Below are positions 49,201 through 59,960 of a stretch of 64,000 nt of DNA, in pieces (position 1 is the stretch's first letter; each line of letters begins with the position of its first letter). This DNA is from Portulaca oleracea. Lineage: Eukaryota > Streptophyta > Magnoliopsida > Caryophyllales > Portulacaceae. The notes under the pieces were generated by a model that saw only the letters and a program-made list of their open reading frames with translations, did not search any database and was not told where the DNA came from. The DNA lies in the NCBI GenBank assembly GCA_029582165.1, contig CM055874.1, forward strand, positions 2,926,114 through 2,990,113, written 5' to 3'. Position numbers and translations under genes: made by a program.

Positions 49201-52077
49201 CAAGGCATTTTGCTATATTCCACCATAATCGAAGGTACAAAGTTATCACCATTAGCGACTTCAGTTGCCCACACTTCAGGAAAAGGCACTTGCATTAACA
49301 CATGAAGGATATGAAAGTTGTTTAAAATGGTAGCATAATGAAGGAAATTGACATAATCATTAGCAGCATGCCAGCATCGCTCCAAACAGAAGACACATTC
49401 CAAAGTGTGATTAGGAAGTCAAACTAACCGACCACATGGCACTACCTGGTATGCTGAAATCCATTGTACAGTAGTCCATGTGGTGCTTGTAGGAGGAACG
49501 GAACATTGACAGTCAACATAAAAGGTATTTGATTCTTTGCTCTTTAAAAGTCAGAGCAAGACTAATGTAACTCAGAACCTATGGTCCTAGTTCCAGTGCT
49601 TGAACATCCTATGGATGAGGATTTACAAATCTTCATCTCAGGCAGAGCATACAGGTAGATCCCAGGATGCTGCCGAGATAACCTGGCTGGTCAGACTACT
49701 CGAGGTACTTGGCATAAACAACTTGAAACCTGTCATTATCCACTGTGATGACCAATCTGATATTCATAATGGGAAGAACCCAGTCTTCCACATTACCAAG
49801 CACATTAAAATTGACAGCCACTTCACCAAAGAAAAGGTGATGGAAGGCCTAGAGCAACTCTCATACATGCCCACTACTCGCCAGCTTTCTGATATTCTCA
49901 CCTATGTTACTTTGACTCTTCATATTCCATGCCTTACCAGTGTCGGACCCTCGATATATGGACAAGAATACGACACTCGACACTTCAAATTACAATAAAA
50001 ATATGCAAATTTTCTTAAAAATAGCCGAGTCCGACACCCATATTCGTGTCCAATATGGACACGCGTACCTGAGTCCAAGTAACATAGATTCTCACTGATA
50101 TATGACCCTGTCTGCAGCAAAAGGAACTCATGACACAGCTCGTAACGGTCCGACACCCTTCCTAGCTTGAGAGGGGGGATATGATGTGATATTATTAAAG
50201 AAACAAGATCAGCTAAAGATAAGCTAGTGTGTTATATTATGTTATATTCCATTATAATAGAATCCCTCAGCTATGGATGTAAATATCATGTATGCCTCAC
50301 TCATTGTATTCATTCAATTCTGATTCAATAATACAACTTCAGTTGCAATCATCTCTCTGTCTCTTCTATACACGATTCTGTTTAGGTTTAATCAAGATAA
50401 CAAGAAACAATAACAAAGAAGAAAGCGTAATAATCTTACATGAAACAATAGTACTTGATCCGCATCATCTTCCAAGTAGACACCCGCATAGGTCTTCGCA
50501 GATTTTCTGTTTACTGGTAAAAGTAACTGCTACGTTACACACCATCTAGAACAATTTGTAACTCTCGCGTGCGCAGAACAGGTTTACATTTTGTTTGGTA
50601 TTAGTAAAGGATTAACTATAGTTGAACAAGTACATGTCGCTGAAACGTAGGTAGCAAGTTATATACATACAAGGACTAAAAAGTAGAAGGGCCAGGGGGG
50701 AGTGAATTCATCAACGTTCTTCGGCCACTTACCTAAACAGGTGGGTTTAACAATGACCGGGGAGTCTTCCACACACTCCACATCAAAATCAACAATGTTG
50801 GGTTTCTTTGCTACGTCATTTTTCACATTTAAATCAGAAAATCTTCCACCATTCCCCAATCTAGTGCTCCCTGCTAAACTTCCTTCACCCTCGGGACAAG
50901 CATTGAAGCGCACTACATTATCAGTACAATCAATTGAATCACTGTATCCCGAACTCCTCCCTAAGTTACATTCTTCATCAGAATTAGAAACAGCACTTAT
51001 TTCTCCATTCTGCTGTAGCTTATCTCTCATAGCAAACACGGGATTTGTTTCCAGGTCCTTCCCCTCATCAAAACCAGCAAATGTTCCTGAATTCCTCCAT
51101 TGAATCCCCTGCTCCATGCATTCTTCACCCTCATCATCAGATTCCAAGCATATCAACCCCCCAGCAGCTGCAAGAGAACAAGACTGGCTTATTGACTAAA
51201 ATCAACAATCACCTTTAGTACGGAATCTTTGTCATTTGAAGTACGATTACCAATCGCTGACACTAACATATATTGATTGTACAAAACAGTTAGCCAGTGA
51301 TGGAAAAGGCAAAATCATCAAGCAACCACATCATTTTGAGCAAATGCCAGCAAGAATTTATCCCTAAATAATGCATCAATTAAAGCTTCGATCATGACAC
51401 TTCCAAACCATTATCCTTAATAGCAAATCATAACCTACACAAAGAAAGTACCCAGTACTTAATCAACCCTAACATAGAAGAAAACAAAAGTATGATAAAC
51501 CCTCCTAGTTTAAACAGAATTCTAGAGACCAACAAAGAAACAAATCCAATCCTTCTCAAACTACCTGCTAAAGATGTTAACCATAAACACCAAGCAATTG
51601 CAGGTCATACTTGAAGAAACCCACAAAATCGAAACCCAGATTCATCGAAATCACCCTTCAATTTATGCACAACTCCAACCAGAAACAAACATAATAGCAC
51701 AAGTTGCAACAGTTCCGAAACAACTCACTTGATTTTCTGGGTAGACTGGGAGAGATAGAAGAAGGGTCCTTGACATTGTTTGACTCACAAGTCAAAGGAA
51801 GTGGGTCTTGAATCGTCGGGGATTCTGAGAAGCAGAATTCCGAAATAGAAGATCGAGCAGAAGACGCAGAAGTTCGGAGTTTTGGAGGGGGTGGGTCGTC
51901 GTCGTCGTCATTATTATCGATGATGAAGAAAGATGTGGAATTTGGGGGGAATTCTGTAGTTCTGGGTCTCTTGAGATGGTTGGAGGTTGAGGTCGCGAAA
52001 GCATTGTTAGTGTTGTTGTAGCCATGGTTGTCGTCGTCGTCGTCTGAGCTGAGCTCTACTAGTACTGGGCGCGACAT
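46242..52077 (-). CDS. EME1: Crossover junction endonuclease subunit EME1
   Basis: Twelve coding exons: 51729-52077, 50733-51167, 50440-50513, 48883-49062, 48654-48801, 48458-48567, 47995-48170, 47762-47825, 47537-47655, 46881-46970, 46604-46718 and 46242-46427, total 2046 bases (681 residues). Phase fits at every junction. The N-terminus is acidic (VLVELSSDDDDD; LICLESDDEGEE), followed at residues 287-346 and on by a Lys/Glu-rich helix, then the ERCC4-type nuclease-like fold (about 396-560; LLTRFGEKGLRFNI, YVLLIYDAEEFCKVA) and a helix-hairpin-helix C-terminus (LVAIPKVQPRFAIAIWKKYP). EME1 is the non-catalytic partner of MUS81; the pair cuts branched DNA in homologous recombination and stalled-fork repair. 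The protein is longer than the Arabidopsis EME1 proteins, mostly in the N-terminus. One intron appears to be GC-AG. Stop at TGA 46242-46244. It could be the EME1A or EME1B type. Confidence 0.9.
47656..47761 (-). other. GC-AG intron of EME1 (intron 8)
   Basis: The exon ends GTGGAAGAG and is followed by GCAAGG, matching the strong AG/GCAAG consensus of GC-AG introns. The acceptor is TTTACAG. Joining gives RPPVEE-VFAKLTTHF in frame. No GT donor nearby keeps the frame. Confidence 0.75.
49600..50375 (+). pseudogene. Ty1/copia retrotransposon 3' fragment in EME1 intron 3, antisense to EME1
   Basis: The plus strand encodes the copia RNase H end: SSSQAE, AAEITWLVRLLEVLG, LKPVIIHCDDQSDIHNGKNP, TKHIKIDSHFTKEKVMEG, PTTRQLSDILT. 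It is followed by a purine tract (GAGAGGGGGGA near 50170) and LTR-like sequence from about 50180. The RNase H frame carries substitutions at conserved positions and is split by a 186-bp MITE. The right limit is unclear. It lies wholly in intron 3 (50439-49063), between short exon 3 and exon 4. Confidence 0.8.
49902..50087. mobile_element. hAT-type MITE (186 bp) nested in the copia fragment
   Basis: CTATGTTACTTTGACTC mirrors GAGTCCAAGTAACATAG. Exact 8-bp flanks ATTCTCAC lie at 49894-49901 and 50088-50095. The interior has paired GTGTCGGAC/GTCCGACAC words. It interrupts the copia RNase H right after LSDILT. Confidence 0.88.
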
Positions 52078-53549
52078 TAGAAAGAGATAGAGAGAGAATG
52101 GGGGAGCAAGTGAGTGTACTCCAATGGCGGTTTTCTTGCTGGGTTTTTGATTGTTTGTATTTGCACGAAGGCGGGATACTTGAGATTTCTGAGTTCTGCT
52201 TCGAAGATCAAAGATTGTAGAGCGTAACCCTTTTGCCTCTTCGTAAAAGGGCAAACAGAGCGATCATAAAAAAATTTAAAAAAAAAAACTGGAAAATTGG
52301 ATTCGAATATCTAAGACTTTTGGTAATTGGTTCCAGTTAAAAATAAAAAATAAAAATAAAATTATTAGATAGCACCCCGTTGTGAATTAGATAGCACCCC
52401 CAACATCCGCTGCGTGAGCAACCCGACAGTGTGTTACATGTGTTCCACAGACCACACTCCATCTTTCCGTCAAGACTTCCCCTTTTTTTATGGTTGCGAT
52501 CTTCCTAGCGGAACTTGTGGTCACTCGTTCCTCACTTGGTTCAAACCTAGTAAAATTGTAAAAAGCTTCATATTTGATTCAGTTCTTCTAGATGTATGTA
52601 TCTTTCTCACATTCCCCGTTGTCCTTCCTTAGCTAGCATGACTTACCCTCCTCTAGTATAGTAACGATTTCATGTTTTCCCAAAAAAAATTCAGTTCCAG
52701 GCTCAAGTGCTTTGATCATGGAAAGAAAAAGCGTTTCTCAAGTGCGATAGTTAGATTTCCCGAAAAGAAGGTTTTTCAAGCGTGATCACCTACCCATCTA
52801 AGAGTGTATGGTCGTGGGTGTGGGGAGGTCGAGCTCCTTGACCAAGGAGGTAGAGGCGCCTTGGAACAACTTGCGCCATCGCTAATGAGGTCCTAAACTT
52901 TCTCTCCAATGATGCACTGAGGATGGAAGAACACCTCTCATTTAGACTTATCAAGAGGAGCTTCATGGAAGCTTTATCAAGACAAGCATCTTGCTTGCAC
53001 CCAGTTTAAGCTCGAGCTCTTCTTTGATTGATTCCTCACTCTTGAGGGTGGATTGTTCCATAGCGAACTTAACCTTTTCTTCATTCTGCTTAACTTCTTA
53101 CAAAGTCAAAAGTTCTCCTTGTGGGACAATCGGCTTGGTAATGATCATAGTCTTGACATCGATAGCACTCCTTACCCTCAATCGGCTATAGATAAATTAA
53201 AATGGAACGGAGGGAGTAATTCATCTATAGCCAAATGGCCAAATTCCCTTTGACTGTAAATTGTAACCTTTGATCTCCCACCAAATTACTTTCCAGAGAG
53301 AAGTTGACATCAACCATAAAACAAATGCAGAAGCAATTTGAGAACCATCACTCCTAAGATTCACTCAACCAGAGCAATCAATCAATCTTGCATCACTTTT
53401 AATAGTCATTTAGATTACAATAAAGCTCTCCTAGAACAAGGGAACACCCGAAGATACAATAATAAACCAGGCATACTACTATTGAACCAGGCATCTCAGA
53501 GTAACAGCAGCTTTCCGTCCTTGTGCTTCTCAACTAACTAGTGTGGTTC
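52078..53549. other. EME1-SmE spacer
   Basis: The first few hundred bases hold the EME1 5' leader and promoter. The stretch 52430-53220 has higher GC and small open frames (for example 52414 and 52991, plus) that I do not recognise; it could be an old transposon remnant. A lone CGGAGGGAG Stowaway-like end is at about 53207. Confidence 0.4.
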
Positions 53550-53557
53550 CGGATGTC

Positions 53558-56222
53558 TCATTTTCCCCTGGATGAAATACGGGCAAAATGAGTTATCAGA
53601 GCATATGCATTCTTTCTTTGGATCAAATATTCGACTCACAAACAAAACTGTCAGAATAAGTCTTTAAAGCATACTACGTAAGACTATAATAACAAGTACA
53701 GATTTGACTTACGTATTCATCATCAGAGTAATGTTGTCACCTTTAAGAAGGATCCTCCCTAACCAAAAGCAAAATATGATTAGTAAATCAATCAGGGCAA
53801 TGAGTAGCAAAACAAAAACATCATCCAAATTTCTGGCTCTGGTACTGCACAGCCTACCTAGTGTCTTTCTGGTCTTCTTCTTAACGTTCACCTCTTCAGC
53901 ATCATCCAAAACCAAATTCATGTATTCATCAAAGCCCTAGCAACAGAATCATGAATTAGAACTCTTGTACATGTGTTCTCACAGAGCATCATATGAATAT
54001 ATAAAGCAAAGATTACTAAAAAATCAGATCAAACAAAACAAAGTGCACACGTCATGTGTCAATGTAACAAGTGCAAACAATTCTAGCATACAATCCTATG
54101 ACATAAGAAAACAAGTGCACACGTTATGTTTCTTCCAATTTTTCTGACTTTCCCACCAGAAATACTAAAACTATACATTACAAAGAACTTAAGGGGGTAA
54201 AAATTAATTCCAAAAGTTGGAGGTTTACAAAATTAATGCTACAATGTCTCAAGGGGGGTAAGGTAACTGCTAAATTTCCCTAAACATTGAGCATTAGGCA
54301 AATTAAAGTTAATGCATGACCAGCGGTCAAACAGTCCCTCCTCTTCTACATGAATTTCAATTATCAGAAGTTCGTAGGTTAATATTATGTTTGCCATTGC
54401 GAATAGGAATTTGCATTGCAACTTCCAGAAACCTTCCCTAATTTTTAAACTACACCCACACCAAGCCAGCAACTACAAAAAAAAAAAAGAAAAAAAAAGA
54501 ACAAATCTAGCTCACATACTCCCAAATTAAGGAAAATATTGTGCAGCAACGACATTGAAAGTGGAACCTTTGATGTGTTTGCAATATGAACCTCTTAAGT
54601 TGTTAAAGCATGAACCCAACCCCTCTCTCGAAGTAACTTCCGCTGGCAGATAATGGCGAAATTTGTCATGAATCTCAAGTAATAATTGTCCCTCATCAAC
54701 TGAGGGTCATATTATACCCCCATTACGCAAGCTATCACTCAGGGACTCAGGGCAGTAAAGGGCCAAATGAAAAGCTGTTAAAACATCATTGTAATTGAAA
54801 CGATTTTCTCAGGATTTGAAATGTTCCAATCAAGAAAAAAAAAATACTCCCAGACTACAGATTACTTCCCTGACAAAACAATAGAACAGCTCAATAAAGA
54901 ATTCTAGACTTATAACAGATCCATAAATACAATATCATTAGCTAGAAACCAATGAACTATTCAATATCTCCTTCTACAGGGGCTAAGAGATAGTTACAAA
55001 ATGAGGAAGGAATTAAATGTAAGTCAGAACAGACATGCCCAGAAATTTGGGATATCTTCTATTACCAACAAAAAAAGTATTATCTATGCTTCACCATTTC
55101 AGATACTTTTCATAGATGAGCGTGAACAAAGAACAGCTTGCTGGGGAAAGCATAGTAAATTAGGTAATAGTGGTTACTAGTTAGTAGAGTAGTTACTCCT
55201 CCTTGCTACTACTTGGGAGTTGGGAAAACACCATCAAGAGTAAAGAAGAGAATTGAGAAGAACTCCCAAACCTGCTCCATCCTTGGTTTTTTAAACACTT
55301 GAATTTGGGTTGCAAAGGAGATTAGACTTCATTTCTTTTCCCCCATAAAACTTAATTGAGCAGCAAACAAAGGTAGAATAGCCACCCTGTCCTATCATAT
55401 AGGGCCATGTATTTCCCTGGTTATTTTACTAGCTTTCTCAACCCCACCTAAATTTACCCAACCTTATCCTATTTGATCAAAAGTTACATAAAGTGTTTTT
55501 ATATTTCCATCACAGTTATACAGAATATTACACATATTGGCAACTTTCTGCAACCTTACCTAACCAACGGAAAAGACATCGCCTTACCCTCTCTCTTCCT
55601 TACCCTACTTGACTTTTGACCCCCTTCTTTACTACACTCAGTCTAAGTAGCTTATAACCCCTTTTTGCTAGGGGTTTCCTAAGCAGGAACATAATAGGAA
55701 TAATCTAAAACTACATAAACTGGAAGATAACTGAAATCCCATCAAAAGACCAATTAAATGAGAAAGACGTATTGAAATTATCAAGAGCGACTCAGACCAC
55801 AGCATCCAAATCTTCACAATTCATAAAGAGCAAATTTGGGGGGACTTACAATAATGCGGCCCTCAATCCTCATGTCCTTCTGCTCAAACAACCAAATCTG
55901 AATGCGAGCTTTCTGCACATTCAATAACAGAAATTAAGGACAATGGAAACAAGAAAAGCAAGAACGAAACTGAAAATTTGAACACACACGCGCGCGGAGA
56001 AAGCAAGAGAGAGAGAGAGAGAGAACATACACTTTGAAGAAACCTGAAGATCAGGTTCTGCATAATTCAGCAAGGAGCAAGAAAAGGTGAATAAGTGAAC
56101 CAAGAATAGGAAGAAAAACTATGGGACCAAAGTTAACATAGAAAAATCAGTAGTAGTGGAGTGGACAATTGATGACTTACGATGGGTTGGGTCATAATCC
56201 TCTGGACTTTGGTGCTCGCCAT
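53558..56222 (-). CDS. SmE: Small nuclear ribonucleoprotein SmE
   Basis: Six coding exons: 56181-56222, 56031-56057, 55850-55912, 53858-53936, 53713-53758 and 53558-53567, total 267 bases, giving 88 residues, the usual SmE length. The product runs [20 protein letters not shown], then [59 protein letters not shown]. The Sm1 motif ([10 protein letters not shown]...[15 protein letters not shown]) and Sm2 motif ([10 protein letters not shown]) are intact. SmE is one of seven Sm proteins that ring the U1, U2, U4 and U5 snRNAs. The last coding exon is only 10 bases; with it the protein ends in TGK as in the family. Intron 4 is long (55849-53937) and holds a MITE. Housekeeping gene, nucleus and cytosol. 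Confidence 0.95.
55401..55585. mobile_element. MITE in SmE intron 4, related to 35490
   Basis: AGGGCCATGTATTTCCCTGG on the left; TAACCAACGGAAAAGACATC and GCC on the right, imperfect inverted copies. Same layout and start as the element at 35490, but more diverged. Confidence 0.5.
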
Positions 56223-56940
56223 TGTTGCTGCTGCAGCTGCTTCTTCTCTCTGTGTATTTCCGGCTGGAGATGGTTCTGATAAAACAGAAAACGGCGCTGG
56301 TCTGAATTAATTACGGATTGCAATGGGTCAGGTATCACAATTTTAGACACAGAATGACAATTTCGATATAAAAGATGCACTGAATGCATAGCTGTTGCAC
56401 AATCTTGCCTCAAGAAGTTAAGCTTAGAAACACGATAAGTAATGGAAACAGAAGCAAGAACCCCCTCCAGATTGCTCAAGAATTCCATTTCACTTCATTT
56501 TTAAACAGATAGATGTAATCTTCCACTGATTCAAGTAACAGAACTAGTACACAAATTAACGAGTTTCTGACTGCTTAGTGACCAAAATCTGACGCTACGG
56601 AGCACACTAATCGCACTATGGAATGCTAAAAGTGAGCAGTTTAAGAGTGCATCGAACTGTCGTCCATGGGAATTTCGAAGCACACAAAGGTGAAGAAACT
56701 AAACCATCGTAGACATTAACAAAAACTTCATGCCAGCCAAAGATCCTCACTAACAAAAACTAAACCCTAATTTACTATATTCAGGAACAAGACAATTTCA
56801 TCAATCAGAGATAAACAGAGATTCAGAGAGCGAAATTGTGCAAGAGAGAGGACTTACCGACGAGCAGAGAGAGGTGGGTGACCGAGTAGAGTGTAGAAGA
56901 GAGACCGCGAACAAAGTCGTGAAAGTATTTTAGGGTTTCT
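56223..56940 (-). promoter_or_regulatory. SmE leader, leader intron and telo-box
   Basis: Consensus sites suggest leader exons of about 56858-56920 and 56223-56275, split by a 582-bp intron (donor CGTCG/GTAAGTCC, acceptor TTTTATCAG). AAACCCTAA, a telo-box, reads on the minus strand at 56930-56938. Telo-boxes are usual near the starts of plant ribosomal and RNP genes, which fits SmE. Confidence 0.6.
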
Positions 56941-56971
56941 GAAGCAGCGTAAGTAGGCAGAGGCGCAGAGC

Positions 56972-57775
56972 TAGACCTGGCAATTCTCGACCCGACACGG
57001 AAACCCGATCCAAACTGACCCGCAAAAAGTGGGTTTTGAACACGAAATTCTGACCCGGGACCCGAAAATGACCCGACCCAAAGAACCCGGTAAAAAGCGG
57101 GTCAGGTCGGGTCGAGTTCAATCGGCCGACACTTTAATTTTAAGTGTTTTATCTACTTTGACATTGTGCGAAAAAATGCCATTCCATGAAAATTAAGCCT
57201 AAAAGTAAAATATCGGTTTTGGAAAGCATGCGTGAGAGATATACAAATGAAATAATCAAATAACAAATGACCAAAACAAAACCCTAACATCACACTCACT
57301 CACTCTTTCAAATGAACCTCAAACTCCTCGCAGCCCTCTCTCTTCTCTTTCAAGAAAATAGTGTATTATTGTCAAAGTTCGGTGCATTATCATTCAATAC
57401 ACCAAAAGTTTAGTATATTAGCATCCCAAAACCCTATATATTTCATAAGTATTGTTATTCGTGATTGTTGACGTAAATCGCATAATACTTAGACTAAGAT
57501 TGTTAAATTTTGTCCATTAGGTGTATATTAATATGTCAATACAACTATGACATATCACGCTAACTTGGAATGGAATGATACATTACATGGCGTTTTTGAC
57601 TAATTATAATCAATTTTATTAGTTGTAAGTGATCGAGAAAAAGAATGGTCATGACCGTACCCGACCCAAACCGCCTAAACCGGAATACACCGACCGTATT
57701 TACGGACCAAATACACCCGTATTTACTGAACCCGATATCACAATGGCCACCCGCCCGCCCGTATTGACAGGTCTA
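56972..57775. mobile_element. hAT-type element (804 bp) just upstream of SmE
   Basis: Begins TAGACCTGGCAATT and ends TATTGACAGGTCTA. Exact 8-bp target copies CGCAGAGC lie at 56964-56971 and 57776-57783. The interior has CCCGACCC/GGGTCGGGT-rich arms and an unrelated AT-rich centre; no transposase. The left end is only 34 bases beyond the SmE telo-box. Confidence 0.88.
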
Positions 57776-57783
57776 CGCAGAGC

Positions 57784-58211
57784 ACAATTTCATTTAAAAT
57801 TTTAAACCTTTTTTTTGGGTAAAATTTTATATTTACCGGGTCCTCGGGTCATGATCCAGATCGCGGACCCAAACCCAGAAATCTTTGACAGTTCTACTTC
57901 TAAGACCCAACCCTGGAACTAATGGGCACAAAATTACGGAAGTCATAGATATGGGTAATAAATAAACAATAATTTTTTTTTTATTTAGTAAACATAGTTA
58001 CAAACTTATTTCTTACTGTAATATATTTAATATAAATTTATTTTTTATTTTTTTTCTAACTAATGATTACAAAAAAGGAAAATGCAAGTCATTATATATT
58101 TTAATTAAAATATTTTTGCACAATGTAATTCAAATTAATATTAAAATATATTTATATTATGAAGATATATGAATGATGATAGTATAATTTTTTTTCAATG
58201 ATATTAATTAT
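57784..58211. other. Spacer, AT-rich
   Basis: About 57833-57920 (GGGTCCTCGGGTCATGATCC, GACAGTTCTAC) looks like another degraded element of the TAGACCTG hAT type. Otherwise nothing. Confidence 0.4.
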
Positions 58212-58416
58212 TGCATTATGATCGGTTTATTAAAGATACGTATGATCGTGTTAGAACTGACATTTGGACGGTGATAGGATCCATGGGGAGTTTTCAATTG
58301 ATATTGTGGAACACCAAGGATCTAAGCTTAGGCCATTTCTTTCGTTATGGTGATAGATGAGTTGACAAAGGGGATCTAGGACAAGTTACCATGGTATATG
58401 TTATTTACAGATAATA

Positions 58417-59181
58417 ATGGATGTCAATGGGTCGGAGGCGAATCGGAGGTAGGTACCTCCACCTTCGCTTCAATTAATAATCGGAGGTGGAGGTCCACCT
58501 CCAAATTCGATTAATCGGAGGTGGGAAGACCTCCAAATCCAAACTTAATCGGAGGAAGGTACCTCCACCTTCGCTCCAATTAATAATCGGAGGTGGAGGT
58601 CCACCTCCAAATCCGATTAATTGGAGGTGCGAAAACCTCCAAATCCAAACTTAATCGGAGGTACCCAACTCCAACTCCGACTCCGATTACCTCCGACTCT
58701 GATTAGCTGTTATACGTTTCCATAAAATGATTTCCTCCGACTCTGATTACTTCTAACTCCATTTATCTCTGATTATATATCATACTTGTTAAAATAAAAC
58801 ACCAACAATAATTCTTAAAAATGTTTGCAAACACACAACACACATATAACATATCAAAAATAGTCTCTCAACCATCATAATATTCCTGGGAAATTCCAAA
58901 ACCTTTACAATCTATTATAAAAAAAATTGGTCATTTTAATTTTCAGTTTTTTTTATTTTTTTTATATTAATTATTGTAACCGGAGTTAATCGGACTTAAT
59001 CGGATCGACTATAATCGGATTTAATCGGATCAGAGGTGGTCACCTCCATACCCGCCCCAATTATAATCGGAGTCGGATTTTTTTAATCGGATTCGGATTC
59101 GGAGTCGGAGTTTTTTTTTTCGAATTTAGACTCGGATTTTTTAGTCGGAGCGAATCGGATTCGGACTTGACTGTCATCCCT
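58417..59181. mobile_element. hAT-type element (765 bp) inside LINE copy 2
   Basis: Left end ATGGATGTCAATGGG, right end TTGACTGTCATCCCT. Flanks AGATAATA (58409-58416) and AGATAGTA (59182-59189) are an 8-bp pair with one difference. Removing it restores the LINE FTDSIMLI catalytic-box reading. The interior is almost wholly made of CGGAGGT/ACCTCCG words and has no transposase. Confidence 0.78.
58443..58654. repeat. 106-bp tandem duplication within the hAT element
   Basis: Units 58443-58548 and 58549-58654 each begin TCGGAGG and contain GGTACCTCCACCTTCGCT. They differ at a few bases. Each unit is itself full of inverted ACCTCC/GGAGGT words. Confidence 0.85.
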
Positions 59182-59960
59182 AGATAGTATAATGCTTATA
59201 GCGAGGGAAAGATTAAATCACGAAGTGGAGCTCTGGAGGGATGCATTGGAGTCTTATGGTTTTAAGTTGAGTAAGTTAAAGATAGAATATACGATGTGCA
59301 GTTTTAGTGAGTTTGAGAATGAAAAACCATAGGTGAAAAATTACTATTGGAGGGGTGGTCATTCCATGTGTGGCGAGGTTTCAGTACTTATGTTATGTTT
59401 TACAAAGTGATGGATAAATCAGAGAGGATATTACACATCGAAATATAGTTGGTTGGTAAAAGTGGAGAGCGGTTTCAGGTGTGTTGTTTGATAAGAAATT
59501 CCATAAAGCTTAAGAGCGAGGTATATCGTAGGGTAATTAGTTCGGCGATGTTGTATGGAGTTGAGTGCATGGTAACTAAGAGGATGTGTTCTCAAAGGTT
59601 GAATGCGGTGGAGATGGGGATTGCTCGGTGAATCTGCGGTTAAATTAGGTTGGATAAGATTGGAAGTGACGCCCGTTGAGCTAAATTAGAGGCAGCGACA
59701 ATCACTGAGAGAGACTGGACTATGATAGTTTGGGCATGCCCGCATGAGAAGTGAGGATGCCCCTATTAGGAGGTGCGAATGGACTAAGGTAATGCTTATG
59801 AATCGAGGCGCAAAATACCTAAAAGGTCCATGAGATAGGTGATTAGAATATACCTAAAACATATAGAATTATTGGAGGGCATATGACACTAAACATGGGG
59901 CTTGAAATACTAGTATTAAGGTAGGTATGATTGTTGGTAGGACAATGTACTTTGCTTTGG

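Larger units (their letters stand above)
58212..59960 (+). pseudogene. Decayed LINE reverse transcriptase, copy 2
   Basis: The plus strand has KDTYDRVRTDIWTV near 58230, then the catalytic-box region (FTD.../...SIMLIA, split by an insertion), RDALESYGFKLSKLK, TMCSFSEFEN, SGERFQVCCLIRN, SSAMLYGVECMVTKRM, RLNAVEMGIAR, and a tail with GHARMRSEDAPIRR-like coding. The match to 17161-18760 includes MCSF, QVCCLIR and RLN-VEM. Many stops; no ORF1 or intact 5' end. Not functional. Confidence 0.78.

Noticed and set aside
52078..52254. N-terminal extension of EME1 exon 1 (start at 52254)
   Set aside because: The upstream residues are unlike EME1, and MSRPVLVELSSDDD gives a sensible start.
52414..53253. 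Small plus-strand frames in the EME1-SmE spacer
   Set aside because: No recognisable domain, and the frames do not join through splice sites into anything known.
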